Source of the DNA: Pseudomonas sp. R-28-1W-6
Lineage (GTDB): Bacteria; Pseudomonadota; Gammaproteobacteria; Pseudomonadales; Pseudomonadaceae
Reading direction: 5' to 3'
Assembly (NCBI RefSeq): GCF_009799925.1
Contig: NZ_WELK01000002.1
Span: forward strand, 620,001 to 684,000
Length of the DNA stretch: 64,000 nucleotides
Shown here: in pieces, positions 20,419 through 29,954 of the stretch
Position numbering within the stretch: position 1 is the first letter of the stretch
How the letters are laid out: every line of letters begins with the position of its first letter
Program-made: the position numbers and the translations under genes
Notes under the pieces: generated by a model
What the model saw: only the letters and a program-made list of their open reading frames with translations
Databases searched by the model: none
Told to the model about the DNA's origin: nothing

Positions 20419-22329
20419 ATGCCGACGACTTTCCACGAGATCCCCCGCGAGCGCCCCTCCACGCCGTTGCTTGACCGCGCCGACACGCCGGTCGGCTTGC
20501 GGCGCCTGGCGGAAACCGAGCTGGAAACCCTGGCCAACGAACTGCGCCAGTACCTGCTGTACAGCGTCGGCCAGACCGGCGGGCACTTCGGTGCCGGCCT
20601 CGGCGTGATCGAGCTGACCATCGCCCTGCACTACATCTTCGACACCCCGGACGACCGCCTGGTGTGGGACGTCGGCCACCAGGCCTACCCGCACAAGATC
20701 CTCACCGGCCGCCGCGAGCGCATGGGCAGCCTGCGCCAGAAGGACGGCCTGGCCGCCTTCCCGCGGCGCAGCGAGAGCGAGTACGACACCTTCGGCGTCG
20801 GCCACTCCAGCACCAGCATCAGCGCGGCGCTGGGCATGGCCATCGCGGCCAAGCTGCAGGGCAGCAAGCGCAAGGCGGTGGCGGTGATCGGCGACGGCGC
20901 GCTGACCGCCGGCATGGCCTTCGAGGCGCTCAATCATGCGTCCGATGTGAAGGCCAACATGCTGGTGGTGCTCAACGACAACGACATGTCGATCTCGAAG
21001 AACGTCGGCGGCCTGTCCAACTACCTGGCCAAGATCATCTCCAGCCGCACCTATTCGAGCATGCGCGAGGGCAGCAAGAAGATCCTCTCGCGCCTGCCCG
21101 GCGCCTGGGAGATCGCGCGCAAGGTCGAGGAGCACGCCAAGGGCATGCTGGTGCCCGGCACCCTGTTCGAGGAGCTGGGCTGGAACTACGTCGGCCCCAT
21201 CGACGGCCACGACCTGCCGACCCTGCTCGCCACCCTGCGCAACATGCGCGACCTGGAGGGCCCGCAGTTCCTCCATGTGGTGACCAAGAAGGGCAAGGGC
21301 TTCGCCCCGGCCGAGGCCGACCCGATCGGCTACCACGCGATCACCAAGCTGGAGCCGATCAACGCGCCGGCCGAACCGAAGAAGGCCTCCGGGCCGAAGT
21401 ACTCCAGCGTGTTCGGCCAGTGGCTGTGCGACATGGCCGAACAGGACCCGCGTCTGGTCGGCATCACCCCGGCGATGAAGGAAGGCTCCGACCTGGTGGC
21501 CTTCAGCGAACGCTTCCCCGAGCGCTACTTCGACGTCGCCATCGCCGAGCAGCACGCGGTGACCCTGGCCGCCGGCATGGCCTGCGACGGCGTCAAGCCG
21601 GTGGTGGCGATCTACTCGACCTTCCTCCAGCGCGCCTACGACCAGCTGATCCACGACGTGGCCGTGCAGCACCTCGACGTGCTGTTCGCCATCGACCGTG
21701 CCGGCCTGGTCGGCGAGGACGGCCCGACCCACGCCGGCAGCTTCGACATCTCCTACCTGCGCTGCATCCCCGGCATGCTGGTGATGACCCCCAGCGACGA
21801 GAACGAACTGCGCCGCATGCTCACCACCGGCCACCTGTTCGATGGCCCGGCGGCGGTGCGCTACCCGCGCGGCAGCGGGCCGAACGCGCCGATCGACCCG
21901 GTGCTGGAGCCGCTGGTAATCGGCAAGGGCCTGGTCCGTCGCCAAGGGCAGAACGGCAACGGCCGCCGAACCGCCCTGCTGGTGTTCGGCGTGCAACTGG
22001 CCGAGGCCCTAAAGGTCGGCGAGACCCTGGATGCCACCGTGGTCGACATGCGTTTCGTCAAACCCCTGGACGAGGCCCTGGTGCGCGAACTGGCGGCCAG
22101 CCACGAGCTGTTGGTGACCATCGAGGAGAACGCCATCATGGGCGGCGCCGGTTCGGCGGTCAGCGAGTTCCTCGCCGCCGAGAACCTGCTGCGCCCGATG
22201 CTGCACCTGGGCCTGCCGGACAGCTACGTGGAGCACGCCAAGCCGGCGCAGATGCTGGCCGAATGCGGCCTGGACCAGGCCGGCATCGAGGCGGCCGTAC
22301 GCCAGCGCCTGGCGCAACTGCCCACATGA
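20419..22329 (+). CDS. dxs: 1-deoxy-D-xylulose-5-phosphate synthase
   Basis: First enzyme of the MEP pathway, a TPP-dependent condensation of pyruvate and glyceraldehyde-3-phosphate. The product has 636 residues. Motifs include [24 protein letters not shown], the TPP block [17 protein letters not shown]...VLNDNDMS, and the transketolase pyrimidine block [14 protein letters not shown]. The ATG at 20419 gives [13 protein letters not shown], which matches the conserved start [13 protein letters not shown] of Pseudomonas Dxs. It supplies precursors for the IspA product and for thiamine and pyridoxal. Unlike in P. aeruginosa it is not adjacent to ispA. A cobalamin riboswitch and btuB follow. Confidence 0.98.
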   Translation: MPTTFHEIPRERPSTPLLDRADTPVGLRRLAETELETLANELRQYLLYSVGQTGGHFGAGLGVIELTIALHYIFDTPDDRLVWDVGHQAYPHKILTGRRERMGSLRQKDGLAAFPRRSESEYDTFGVGHSSTSISAALGMAIAAKLQGSKRKAVAVIGDGALTAGMAFEALNHASDVKANMLVVLNDNDMSISKNVGGLSNYLAKIISSRTYSSMREGSKKILSRLPGAWEIARKVEEHAKGMLVPGTLFEELGWNYVGPIDGHDLPTLLATLRNMRDLEGPQFLHVVTKKGKGFAPAEADPIGYHAITKLEPINAPAEPKKASGPKYSSVFGQWLCDMAEQDPRLVGITPAMKEGSDLVAFSERFPERYFDVAIAEQHAVTLAAGMACDGVKPVVAIYSTFLQRAYDQLIHDVAVQHLDVLFAIDRAGLVGEDGPTHAGSFDISYLRCIPGMLVMTPSDENELRRMLTTGHLFDGPAAVRYPRGSGPNAPIDPVLEPLVIGKGLVRRQGQNGNGRRTALLVFGVQLAEALKVGETLDATVVDMRFVKPLDEALVRELAASHELLVTIEENAIMGGAGSAVSEFLAAENLLRPMLHLGLPDSYVEHAKPAQMLAECGLDQAGIEAAVRQRLAQLPT

Positions 22330-22377
22330 ATGCCGCTCATCCAGAACCGAGCCAAACTCGCTTGTAATTCATTTAGC

Positions 22378-22395
22378 CGCGCACTAAGGTGCGCG
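22378..22395 (+). terminator. Short GC-rich hairpin after dxs
   Basis: A perfect 7-bp stem CGCGCAC/GTGCGCG with loop TAAG lies 48 bp after the dxs stop and is followed by TCGCTTTACT. It may terminate dxs transcription, or it may be part of the promoter region of the btuB leader. There is no real T-run, so it is tentative. Confidence 0.4.
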
Positions 22396-22411
22396 TCGCT
22401 TTACTTCCGCC

Positions 22412-22684
22412 AAGGTGCGCCCGTCGTGATCGACCGGCGTTAAACGGGAAGCCGGTGCGCTCCTCACGAGCCATTCCGGCGCTGCCCCCGCAACGGTAAG
22501 CCACCGCAGCCTCGCGCTGCCATGTCGATCGACGCGCCACTGGGAGTTTCCCCGGGAAGGCGATCGGCAGGGAAAGTTCGCTTTCAGTGGCAAGCCCGGA
22601 GACCGGCCTGGACGGATTCGACTGGTGTTGCGGAGGGCAGCACCGTCAAGCGTCGGCTTGTGGTGACGCTTGTCCCTGCCCTCC
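22412..22684 (+). promoter_or_regulatory. Cobalamin (B12) riboswitch controlling btuB
   Basis: The leader shows the class signatures: TTAAACGGGAAGCCGGTGCG at about 22440-22459, the B12 box GCTGCCCCCGCAACGGTAAG at 22481-22500, and AGCCCGGAGACCGGCC at 22593-22608. A strong expression-platform hairpin follows. GGAGGGCAG (22632-22640) pairs with CTGCCCTCC (22676-22684), enclosing CAAGCGTC/GACGCTTG. The btuB ATG is 33 bp further on. The 388-bp stretch between dxs and btuB is otherwise non-coding. High adenosylcobalamin should repress the receptor. Confidence 0.92.
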
Positions 22685-22717
22685 TCGAAAGTCTGCCGAC
22701 TGTTTGAGGATCGATCG

Positions 22718-24604
22718 ATGAAACTGTCTCGCCTGGCCCTGGCCATCGCCCTGCTGCCCGCCTCCACGGCCTCCACGGCCTTCGCCAGCGAAGACCAGGA
22801 AGCCGCGCTGAAGCTGTCGGAAACCCTGATCAGTGCCAACCGCGACGTGCAGCAGCGCAGCGCCAGCAGCGCCGCCAGCACGGTGTTCACCCGCGCCGAT
22901 ATCGAGCGCCTGCAACCCGCCTCGGTGGTCGACCTGCTCGCCCGGGTACCCGGCGTGCAGGTGACGCAGAACGGCAGCGGCAGCCTGGCCAGCCTGTATA
23001 TCCGCGGCACCAAGTCGGCGCAGAGCCTGGTCCTGGTGGACGGCATGCGCATCGGCTCGGCCAGTTCCGGCGACAGCAACCTGCAGCACCTCAACATCGA
23101 GCAGATCGAGCGCATCGAAGTGCTGCGCGGGCCGCGCTCGGCCATGTACGGCGCCGACGCCATCGGCGGCGTGGTGCAGATCTTCACCCGCCGCAGCAGC
23201 GGCGAGGGGCTCAAGCCGTTCGTGCGCGTGGGCTACGGCAGCCGCGGCACCTGGCAGCGCAGCGCCGGCATTTCCGGCGGCGATCAGGCCACGCGCTTCA
23301 GCCTGGCCGGCAGCCTCGACGAAACCAACGGCTTCGACCGCACCGGCACTTCCTACGCGGCCGACCAGGATCACGACGCCTACCGCAACAAGGCCTTCAG
23401 CCTGAGCCTCAGCCACAGCTTCAGCGAGCGCCTGGAGGCCGGGGTCAACGTCCTCGACCAGCGCGGCCGCACCGAGTTCGACAACCCCTTTGGCCGCTTC
23501 GACATGAGCACCTTCGAGTCGGTCGAGCAGGACCCGTACAGCGACTTCACCGTCAGCAGCGTCTCCAGCTACCTCGACGCCCAGCTCAACGATGCCTGGA
23601 ACAGCCGCCTGGAAGTCGGCCACAGCGAGAACCGCGAAGAGAGCCTGGACAAGCTCAGCGATGAGCGTGGCGTGTTCAACACCTACCGCGACTCGGTCAA
23701 CTGGCTCAACACCCTGAGCCTGAACGACAGCCACAGCCTGCTGCTCGGCGCCGATTGGTACGAAGACCAGCTCAACAGCAACACCGCCTTCGCCGAACAG
23801 CAGCGCTGGAACCAGGCCGCCTTCATCCAGCACCGCTACGACGGCGAGCACTTCTCCACCGAACTGGGCCTGCGCCACGACAAGAATGAGCAGTTCGGCA
23901 GCGAGAACACCTGGAGTGGCGCCCTGACCCTGCCGCTCGACGAGCGCAACGACCTGATCGCCTCCTACAGCGAGGGCTTCCGCGCGCCGACCTTCAACGA
24001 CCTGTACTACCCGGACTACAGCAACCCGGAGCTCAAGCCGGAGCACTCCAAGAGCGTCGAGCTGCAGTGGCGCAGCCAACTGGCCGACACCACGCGCCTG
24101 GAGGCCTCGGTCTACCGCACCGACATCGAGGACGCCATCGCCAGCGACCAGAACTTCATCCCGCAGAACATCGCCAAGGCGCGCATCCACGGCTTCGAGG
24201 CCGCGCTGCAGCAGGAGCTGTTCGGCTGGCAGGGCCAGCTGGGCGTGGCCTTCGTCGATCCGCGCGACCGCGACAGCGGCCATACCCTCAACCGCCGCGC
24301 GCGACGCACCCTGAGCCTGGACCTGGACCGCCGCTTCGGCGCTGTCGCCGTCGGCGCCAGCTGGCAGGCCGTGAGCAGCAGCTACGACGACCCGGGCAAC
24401 CAGTACCAACTGGCCGGCTACGGCCTGCTGGCCCTGCGCAGCAGCTGGCAGGCCACGCCCGAGCTGAAGCTGGAAGCCAAGCTGGATAATCTGCTGGACA
24501 AGGATTACAGCCGCGCCCTGTACGAACACGAGGGCGAGCGTTACAGCTACAGCCAGGAAGGCCGCAGCGCGCTGCTCGGCTTCGTCTGGACGCCGCAGCT
24601 GTAG
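22718..24604 (+). CDS. btuB: TonB-dependent vitamin B12 receptor BtuB
   Basis: Outer-membrane receptor that imports cobalamin with TonB energy. The product has 628 residues. The signal peptide is residues 1-23 (ending AFA) and the TonB-box-like segment is ETLISA (residues 35-40). The plug domain holds VVDLLARVPGVQV, LVLVDGMRIGS and IERIEVLRGPRSAMYGADAIGGVVQIFTR. The beta-barrel ends in an aromatic-poor FVWTPQL. The ATG at 22718 follows GAGGATC and gives a proper signal peptide; an earlier in-frame start lies in the riboswitch. The TAG stop is part of a palindromic repeat shared with the convergent btuF. Confidence 0.96.
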   Translation: MKLSRLALAIALLPASTASTAFASEDQEAALKLSETLISANRDVQQRSASSAASTVFTRADIERLQPASVVDLLARVPGVQVTQNGSGSLASLYIRGTKSAQSLVLVDGMRIGSASSGDSNLQHLNIEQIERIEVLRGPRSAMYGADAIGGVVQIFTRRSSGEGLKPFVRVGYGSRGTWQRSAGISGGDQATRFSLAGSLDETNGFDRTGTSYAADQDHDAYRNKAFSLSLSHSFSERLEAGVNVLDQRGRTEFDNPFGRFDMSTFESVEQDPYSDFTVSSVSSYLDAQLNDAWNSRLEVGHSENREESLDKLSDERGVFNTYRDSVNWLNTLSLNDSHSLLLGADWYEDQLNSNTAFAEQQRWNQAAFIQHRYDGEHFSTELGLRHDKNEQFGSENTWSGALTLPLDERNDLIASYSEGFRAPTFNDLYYPDYSNPELKPEHSKSVELQWRSQLADTTRLEASVYRTDIEDAIASDQNFIPQNIAKARIHGFEAALQQELFGWQGQLGVAFVDPRDRDSGHTLNRRARRTLSLDLDRRFGAVAVGASWQAVSSSYDDPGNQYQLAGYGLLALRSSWQATPELKLEAKLDNLLDKDYSRALYEHEGERYSYSQEGRSALLGFVWTPQL

Positions 24605-24668
24605 GTCGGGGTTGAGCGAAGCCCGCCGCGCCTATTGCGCAACCACGCTTCGCCGGGGCCGGGGCTAG
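24601..24668. repeat. Palindromic intergenic repeat, family 2, copy 1 (degenerate)
   Basis: The left end GTAGGTCGGGGTTGAGCGAA and the inverted right end (CTAGCCCCGGCCCCGGCGAA on the other strand) are imperfect partners filling the whole gap between btuB and btuF. The TAG of the left end is the btuB stop, and the TAG of the right end is the btuF stop. It could act as a bidirectional hairpin terminator. Confidence 0.55.
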
Positions 24669-25462
24669 CGTGCCTTGGCCAATAGCTCGCAGAGCTTCTC
24701 GGTCGCCGCCAGCATCTGGAAACTGGGCCGCTCCAGGCCCTTGTCCGGCACCACCCAGAGCTGCTGCTGGCGCACCGCGGGCAGCTGCGTCCAGGGCCGC
24801 CAGGGCTCCAGCTCGGCCGCGCTGCCGGCGAGGATCACCGCCGGCCGGCGCTGCAGAACCGCCTCGATACTGACCTGCGGGGCGGGCAAGTCGAGGTCGG
24901 CGAACAGGTTCTCGCCGCCGCACACGCGCAGGGCATCGCCGATGATCTGCCGGCCACCTATGGTGTATAGCGGCTGGTGCCAGACCTGGTAGAACACCGG
25001 CAGCGGCGGCTCGCGCCGGTAGGTCGTGCGCAGGCGCTGGATGCCGGCGCGGAATGCACTGGCCAGTTCGCGCCCGCGCGACTCGCGGCCAACCCGCGCG
25101 CCGAGCGCGGCGAACTGTTCGGCCAGCTGCGCCAGGTCGTGCGGTTGCGCGACATACAGGGGAATGCCGAAACCCTGCAGCTGCTCGCGCTGGCTCTGCC
25201 CCAGGCTGTCGGGCCACAGCAGGATCAGGTCGGGCTTGAGCTGCAGCAGGGTTTCCAGCTCCAGCTGGCCGAGGCGGCCCACCGACGGTACGGCGGCCAG
25301 TTGCGGCGGACGCTCGCCGCCATCCAGCACGCCGACCAGCAGATCGCCGGCGCCCAGATCGAGCATCATTTCCGAGAGCGAGGGAGCCAGGCTGACCACC
25401 CGCTCGGCGGCCAGCGGCGACAGGCTCGCGGCCAGCAGGCAGGCGCCGAGCAGCAGGCGCAT
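24665..25462 (-). CDS. btuF: BtuF-like cobalamin-binding periplasmic protein
   Basis: A 265-residue class III periplasmic binding protein. The signal peptide is [19 protein letters not shown], then ERVVSLAPSLSEMMLDLGAGDLLVGV, the typical start of BtuF/FhuD-like helical-backbone binders. The ELETLLQLKPDLILLW block and the C-terminal QMLAATEKLCELL are also family features. The start codon overlaps the stop of the upstream membrane-protein gene by one base (TGATG), so it is the third gene of a ribA-membrane protein-btuF operon. It faces btuB tail to tail. No BtuC or BtuD genes are in the window. B12 as ligand is inferred from family and neighbour. Confidence 0.88.
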   Translation of the reverse strand: MRLLLGACLLAASLSPLAAERVVSLAPSLSEMMLDLGAGDLLVGVLDGGERPPQLAAVPSVGRLGQLELETLLQLKPDLILLWPDSLGQSQREQLQGFGIPLYVAQPHDLAQLAEQFAALGARVGRESRGRELASAFRAGIQRLRTTYRREPPLPVFYQVWHQPLYTIGGRQIIGDALRVCGGENLFADLDLPAPQVSIEAVLQRRPAVILAGSAAELEPWRPWTQLPAVRQQQLWVVPDKGLERPSFQMLAATEKLCELLAKAR

Positions 25463-25881
25463 CAGGCCAGCTGGCGTGGAATGCGGTACAGGCAGAGGAG
25501 CATCACGCTGCTCAGGGCGAGGAGGAACAGCGCCACCGCATGCAGGCCGGGGAACAGCGCCAGGGCGGCGATCCAGGCCGGCAGGCCGGCGGCGAGCAGG
25601 CCCAGGCGCCGGCGGCGCGCCAGCTCGATCCAGGCGCCCGGTTCCTCGGCCCGCCCCAGCACCTCGCCGGTGGCGAGCAGGGCGCGCTTGTAGGCGGCAA
25701 ACACCGGCAGGGTGACAAACATCGAGGCCATGCCGGCAATGAACAGCGGCAGCTCCAGCATCGCCAGCACCGGCGACTGGCCGCGGAACAGGAAGCCGAG
25801 GACGAACAGCGGCGCCAGGGTCAGGCCGAGCTGGCGCCACCATTCGAGGGCCAGCCGGCGACGCACCTCGGTGCGGGTCAC
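25462..25881 (-). CDS. Small membrane protein between ribA and btuF
   Basis: A 139-residue protein that I do not recognise as a characterised family. It starts with a GTG overlapping the ribA stop (GTGA) and ends overlapping the btuF start (TGATG), so it is coupled to both. Four hydrophobic stretches are visible at about residues 19-33, 37-61, 93-110 and 113-131, so it is a polytopic inner-membrane protein. An Arg/Trp-rich N-terminus ([16 protein letters not shown]) would be cytoplasmic. A similarly sized hypothetical gene occupies the same place in P. aeruginosa between ribA and the btuF-like gene, from recall. A role in transport is possible but unsupported. Confidence 0.82.
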   Translation of the reverse strand: MTRTEVRRRLALEWWRQLGLTLAPLFVLGFLFRGQSPVLAMLELPLFIAGMASMFVTLPVFAAYKRALLATGEVLGRAEEPGAWIELARRRRLGLLAAGLPAWIAALALFPGLHAVALFLLALSSVMLLCLYRIPRQLA

Positions 25882-26489
25882 TCGGCTTCTTCCTGGTGCT
25901 GCAAGCCGAGCATGTGGCCGAGCTTGCCGGCCTTGGTCGTCAGGTACTTGCGGTTGTGCACGTTGAGGCCGATTTCCAGCGGGTGGCGCTCGGCCACGCG
26001 CACGCCGAAGCCTTCCAGGGCCTTGACCTTGCGCGGGTTGTTGGTCATCAGGCGGATGGCCTTGATGCCCAGGTGATCGAGCATCGGCTGGCAGATCGAA
26101 TAGTCGCGCTGGTCGGCGGCGAAGCCCAGGCGCTCGTTGGCCTCGACCGTGTCGGCGCCGCCATCCTGCAGCTCGTAGGCGCGGATCTTGTTCAGCAGGC
26201 CGATGCCGCGGCCTTCCTGGCGCAGGTACAGCAGCACGCCACGCCCCTCTTTGGCGATGGCGCGCAAGGCGGCTTCGAGCTGCGCACCGCAGTCGCAACG
26301 CTGGCTGAACAGGGCATCGCCGGTCAGGCACTCGGAGTGCAGGCGGCCCAGCACGGGAGCACCATCGTCCACCTGGCCGAGGGTCAGGGCGACGTGCTCC
26401 TTGCCGGTCTCCTCATCGAGGAAACCGTGCATGGTGAACAGCGCAAAAGGCGTGGGCAGCTGGGAGGCGGCGACGAAGACAACGGACAC
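25878..26489 (-). CDS. ribA: GTP cyclohydrolase II
   Basis: First step of riboflavin synthesis: GTP to 2,5-diamino-6-ribosylamino-pyrimidinone phosphate. The product has 203 residues. The zinc ligands are Cys54, Cys65 and Cys67 in [16 protein letters not shown], and the catalytic stretch [21 protein letters not shown] is intact. The GTG start at 26489 is chosen because AGGAG lies just upstream and the conserved N-terminus is [10 protein letters not shown]. An ATG further upstream at 26528 would add a non-conserved extension. This is the functional cyclohydrolase II here, because the one fused to RibB at 30534 lacks the zinc cysteines. Confidence 0.96.
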   Translation of the reverse strand: MSVVFVAASQLPTPFALFTMHGFLDEETGKEHVALTLGQVDDGAPVLGRLHSECLTGDALFSQRCDCGAQLEAALRAIAKEGRGVLLYLRQEGRGIGLLNKIRAYELQDGGADTVEANERLGFAADQRDYSICQPMLDHLGIKAIRLMTNNPRKVKALEGFGVRVAERHPLEIGLNVHNRKYLTTKAGKLGHMLGLQHQEEAE

Positions 26490-26611
26490 CGGGTGCTCCT
26501 GTTGAGTGATCGGCGGAAAGGCCGGCATTGTACCAGCAGCACCCGCCGGGCAGGCAGCGTGAATTGTGCGGGATAAGGATCGGGCGGTTCGATGGGTCGA
26601 GCCTGGCCGGC

Positions 26612-27262
26612 TCAGATCTTCGACTCCAGCTGCAGCACGCCGTTTTCCTCGCGCCAGCGCACCCGACTGAGGAAGCTCATGCCCAGCAGCACTTCGGTGG
26701 GCGAGTCGCCTTCCAGCACCACGGCCTCGACGCCGAGCACTTCCAGGCCACCGACCTTGACCAGGTCCAGCTTGATCCGCCAGCCTCTGACATTGCCGCC
26801 GGCGGTACTGGCCACCATCGGCCGGCCCACCACCCGGTAGTCGATGCCCAGGCGGCGCGCCTGGCCTTCGTTCATGGCCACGGTGGTGGCCCCGGTGTCG
26901 ACGAGGAACTGCACCGGATGGCCATTGGCCGAGCCGGCCACCCAGAAGTGGTTGCCCACGCCCTTGCTGATGCTGACCTTTTCCACCTGCGGGGCGGTGC
27001 TGCCGCCCTGGTTGTACTCGCGCGACAGGGCGTAGCTGCGCTCCACGCCATCCACGCGCAGGCGCGCGCCCTTGCTGTCGGCGCTGACCACCTGCACGCC
27101 GCCGGGGCCGGTCTGCCCGACCTTGACCAGCTTGCGCTGGCCATCCACCAGCAGCACCGCGGCATTGGGGAACAGCCCCACCACCTGCACCTGGGTTTGC
27201 GCCTGCAACAGCGGGCTGATGGCCAGCAGCAGGCCGGCAGCCAGCACTTCAAGGTGACGCAT
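26612..27262 (-). CDS. Exported retropepsin-like aspartic protease
   Basis: A 216-residue periplasmic protein with signal peptide [21 protein letters not shown]. An N-terminal ~80-residue region ([25 protein letters not shown]) is followed by a TIGR02281-type protease domain. The catalytic motif is [14 protein letters not shown], with [20 protein letters not shown] and [14 protein letters not shown] downstream. It is the second retropepsin-like gene in the window and has an extra N-terminal domain compared with the one at 5565. The start overlaps the upstream solute-binding protein gene by 14 bases, so it is last in the thiL-pgpA run. The substrate is unknown. Confidence 0.87.
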   Translation of the reverse strand: MRHLEVLAAGLLLAISPLLQAQTQVQVVGLFPNAAVLLVDGQRKLVKVGQTGPGGVQVVSADSKGARLRVDGVERSYALSREYNQGGSTAPQVEKVSISKGVGNHFWVAGSANGHPVQFLVDTGATTVAMNEGQARRLGIDYRVVGRPMVASTAGGNVRGWRIKLDLVKVGGLEVLGVEAVVLEGDSPTEVLLGMSFLSRVRWREENGVLQLESKI

Positions 27263-28007
27263 CGGGTCTCTCCATGTCCTGATCGAAAGGGTAAGGCTGC
27301 CGCCAGCGGCGAAACAGCGGACGCAGGCTGCCATTGTTCACCAGCACGGCCATGCGCCGGTCGTAGAGGGCGGCCAGGGCGCGACCGCGCTCAGTATCGG
27401 CAAAGCCGGGATACAGCGGCAAGCGGGTCAGTGCGGTGATGCGGAAGCGTTCCGTTCCGGTATGCCCCTCGAGGATAGCGGCCACCTCGGTGCTGGCATC
27501 GATATAGAAGTCGGCATGCCCGCGCTCGAGCATGGCGAGGATATCGCCACTGCGCTGCACTTCCTGGTAGCGGCCGACACCCGGCAGGTACTGCTGGTAG
27601 CCGTAGCCACGCATCCAGGCCAGACGGTAGCGCCCCAGTTCAGCCAGCCTGGCCGGCGGCCGGCTGCTCAGGCCCAGGGCGACAATGCGGTCGGCATCGT
27701 AGGGGTGGCGCGGGTAGAACGTCCGGTCCTTGACCTCGTCGCGGTAGGAGCCCAGCCAGGCATCCGCCTCGCCGCGCTGCACCAGGCCGAGCGCACGGGT
27801 ATAGGGTTCGATGCGCAGGTTCATCTTCACCCCCGCCGGCTCGAATACCTGGCGCATGATCTCCCAGGCCAGGCCGCTGCCATCGGCATTGGTGTGACCC
27901 GGCCAGTGCTCGCTGACCAGCAGGATTTCCTTGGGCCGATCCTCTGCGGCCTGCACGGTCGGCAGCCCCAGGACAATCATCAGCCAAGCCAGCAGCCACA
28001 CGCGCAT
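27249..28007 (-). CDS. Periplasmic solute-binding protein, SBP_bac_3-like
   Basis: A 252-residue exported protein with signal peptide MRVWLLAWLMIVLGLPTVQA. The mature part has the extracellular solute-binding family 3 pattern: ILLVSEHWPGHTNADGSGLAWEIMRQVFEPAG and LVQRGEADAWLGSYRDE. It lacks partner permease and ATPase genes nearby, so it may be an orphan binder or a sensor accessory rather than a transporter component. The ligand is unknown, though polar amino acid-like molecules are typical of the family. It starts 13 bp after pgpA and overlaps the next gene by 14 bases. Confidence 0.83.
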   Translation of the reverse strand: MRVWLLAWLMIVLGLPTVQAAEDRPKEILLVSEHWPGHTNADGSGLAWEIMRQVFEPAGVKMNLRIEPYTRALGLVQRGEADAWLGSYRDEVKDRTFYPRHPYDADRIVALGLSSRPPARLAELGRYRLAWMRGYGYQQYLPGVGRYQEVQRSGDILAMLERGHADFYIDASTEVAAILEGHTGTERFRITALTRLPLYPGFADTERGRALAALYDRRMAVLVNNGSLRPLFRRWRQPYPFDQDMERPDASP

Positions 28008-28020
28008 GCCAGTCTCCTGC

Positions 28021-28506
28021 CTACGCCACACCCCAGACGATCAACTGCATGGTCAGCCAGGCGAACACCCCGGCCAGCACATCGTCGAGCATGATGCCGA
28101 CACCGCCATGCACGTGGCGATCGATCCAGCTGATCGGCCAGGGCTTGAGAATGTCGAAGAAGCGGAATACCAGGAAGCCTAGCAGGATCCAGTGCCAGCC
28201 CGCGGGCACCAGCCACAGGGTGATCCACATGCCGACCATCTCGTCCCAGACGATACCTTCGTGGTCGTGCACCTTCATGTCCGTGGCGACCCGGCCGCAC
28301 AGCCAGAAGCCGAACAGCATGGTCACCCCCAGCAGCAGCCAGTAACCACAGTCCGGCAGCATCTGCCACAGCGGGATGAACGGGATGGCCACCAGCGAGC
28401 CCCAGGTGCCCGGCGCCTTGGGCATCAGCCCGGAGCCGAAACCGAAGGCCAGAAAATGCCAGGGATTGCGCCATACCTGCGGCGCCACGCGTACCGAATC
28501 AGTCAC
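28021..28506 (-). CDS. pgpA: Phosphatidylglycerophosphatase A
   Basis: Inner-membrane phosphatase that converts phosphatidylglycerol phosphate to phosphatidylglycerol. The product has 161 residues and several membrane helices. Family motifs are FGFGSGLMPKAPGTWGSL at the N-terminus, HDHEGIVWDEMVGMWITL in the middle and FRFFDILKPWPISWIDR. The gene overlaps the thiL stop by eight bases, the standard thiL-pgpA coupling of gammaproteobacteria. It ends 13 bp before the solute-binding protein gene, so that pair may be read through from the same transcript. Confidence 0.96.
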   Translation of the reverse strand: MTDSVRVAPQVWRNPWHFLAFGFGSGLMPKAPGTWGSLVAIPFIPLWQMLPDCGYWLLLGVTMLFGFWLCGRVATDMKVHDHEGIVWDEMVGMWITLWLVPAGWHWILLGFLVFRFFDILKPWPISWIDRHVHGGVGIMLDDVLAGVFAWLTMQLIVWGVA

Positions 28507-29464
28507 CCGAACTCCCGAAATGTTGATAGCCCGCCCGTGGCGGTTGGATCACGCCACCGCTGTCATCCAGCAGTGTCACCCCCGCACCGGCCAGGGCACG
28601 ACCGATCACCACGGTCGCCGGCCAGGCCGCCTGCACGGCAGCCAGATGCTCGGGCGGCAGGGTAAAGGCCAGCACATAGTCGTCGCCACCGGCCAGCGCA
28701 CAATCACGCGCCGCCCCCCCTGCGATGGCCTGCAGAGCCGGCGACAGCGGCACCCGCGCCAGTTCGATGTGCAGCGCCACGGCCGAAGCCCTGGCGATAT
28801 GCCCGCAGTCGGCCAGCAGGCCATCGGACACATCCAGCGCTGCCGTGGCCCTGCCGCGCAGCAGCAGGCCGAGGCCCAGCTGCGGCTGCGGTGCCCAGTA
28901 GCGCTGCAGCAGATGCTCCGCCGCCGCGCCCGCCGCCTGGCATTGCCCCAGCACCAGCGGCAGCGCACCAGCGCCATCGCCCAGCTCGCCCCCGACACAC
29001 AGCAGGTCGCCGGGGCGGGCACCGCCACGGGTCAGCGCCTGACCGGCCGGCACCCGGCCGAACACCGTGACGGTCAGGCTCAGCGGGCCACGGGTGGTAT
29101 CGCCGCCGACCAGGGCCAGGCCGCAGCCATGCGCCATCTGCGACAGGCCCTGGGCAAAACCCTGCAGCCAGGCCTCGTCGGCCTGCGGCAGGGTGATCGC
29201 CAGAGTGAAGCCCAGAGGAGTGGCGCCCATGGCTGCCAGGTCGCTGGCCGCCACCGCCAGCGCGCGCTGGCCGAGCAGGAAGGGATCGGCGGATGCGGGG
29301 AAATGCACGCCGACCACCAGGGTGTCGGTGGACACCGCCAGTTGTTCGCCGGCCGGCAGTTGCAGCAGGGCACAGTCGTCGCCGATGCCCAAGGCGACTC
29401 CTTCGGCCGCCTGCGCACAAGGCGCGGCGGCGAAGAAGCGGCGGATCAGCTCGAATTCGCCCAA
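28499..29464 (-). CDS. thiL: Thiamine-monophosphate kinase
   Basis: Phosphorylates thiamine monophosphate to the active diphosphate. The product has 321 residues. It shows LGIGDDCALL (Mg/ATP-binding Asp pair), STDTLVVGVHF, LAAMGATPLGFTLAI, LVGGDTTRGPLSLTVTVFG and a late DVSDGLLADCGHI block. The start is a TTG at 29464, four bases after the nusB stop. It reproduces the conserved MGEFELIRRFF start, whereas the next upstream ATG would lie deep within nusB. The nusB-thiL-pgpA order is conserved in gammaproteobacteria. Confidence 0.95.
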   Translation of the reverse strand: MGEFELIRRFFAAAPCAQAAEGVALGIGDDCALLQLPAGEQLAVSTDTLVVGVHFPASADPFLLGQRALAVAASDLAAMGATPLGFTLAITLPQADEAWLQGFAQGLSQMAHGCGLALVGGDTTRGPLSLTVTVFGRVPAGQALTRGGARPGDLLCVGGELGDGAGALPLVLGQCQAAGAAAEHLLQRYWAPQPQLGLGLLLRGRATAALDVSDGLLADCGHIARASAVALHIELARVPLSPALQAIAGGAARDCALAGGDDYVLAFTLPPEHLAAVQAAWPATVVIGRALAGAGVTLLDDSGGVIQPPRAGYQHFGSSGD

Positions 29465-29468
29465 GGAC

Positions 29469-29954
29469 TCAGCGCTTGTGGGCGCTGACCTCGGCGGCAC
29501 GCAGGGTGGGCGCCAGCTTGTCCAGTACGCCGTTGACGAACTTGTGCCCGTCGGTGGCACCGAACACCTTGGCCAGCTCGATGCCTTCGTTGATCACCAC
29601 GCGGTAGGGCACGTCGACCCGGTTGCGCAGCTCCCAGGTGGACAGGCGCAGGATGGCCAGCTCGACCGGGTCCAGCTCTTCCAGCGGACGATCCAGGCAA
29701 GGCGCGATGGCCTCGTCGATCTCGGTCTTCTGGGTGGCCACGCCCGTGAGGATCTCGTGGAAGTAGGCGCCGTCGACGCCGCTGAAGTCGTTGTCGACGC
29801 GGAACTGCGCTTCGATCTCGTTCAGCGACTGACCGGCCATGTGCCACTGATACAGGGCCTGCATGCCAAGGCTGCGGGCGACCCGACGGGTAGCGATCTT
29901 GCCCTTGGCCTTGGGCTGCGGAGCGTCCTGGCTGTCGTCGTGGTTAAGGCTCAC
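29469..29954 (-). CDS. nusB: Transcription antitermination factor NusB
   Basis: RNA-binding protein that with NusE (S10) promotes antitermination on rRNA operons. The product has 161 residues, all-helical, with [21 protein letters not shown] near the N-terminus and [38 protein letters not shown], which contains the conserved NEGIELAK core. The start is a GTG overlapping the ribH stop (GTGA), giving a slightly long, charged N-terminus ([18 protein letters not shown]) before the conserved helix. It is coupled to ribH upstream and sits four bases before thiL. Confidence 0.96.
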   Translation of the reverse strand: MSLNHDDSQDAPQPKAKGKIATRRVARSLGMQALYQWHMAGQSLNEIEAQFRVDNDFSGVDGAYFHEILTGVATQKTEIDEAIAPCLDRPLEELDPVELAILRLSTWELRNRVDVPYRVVINEGIELAKVFGATDGHKFVNGVLDKLAPTLRAAEVSAHKR

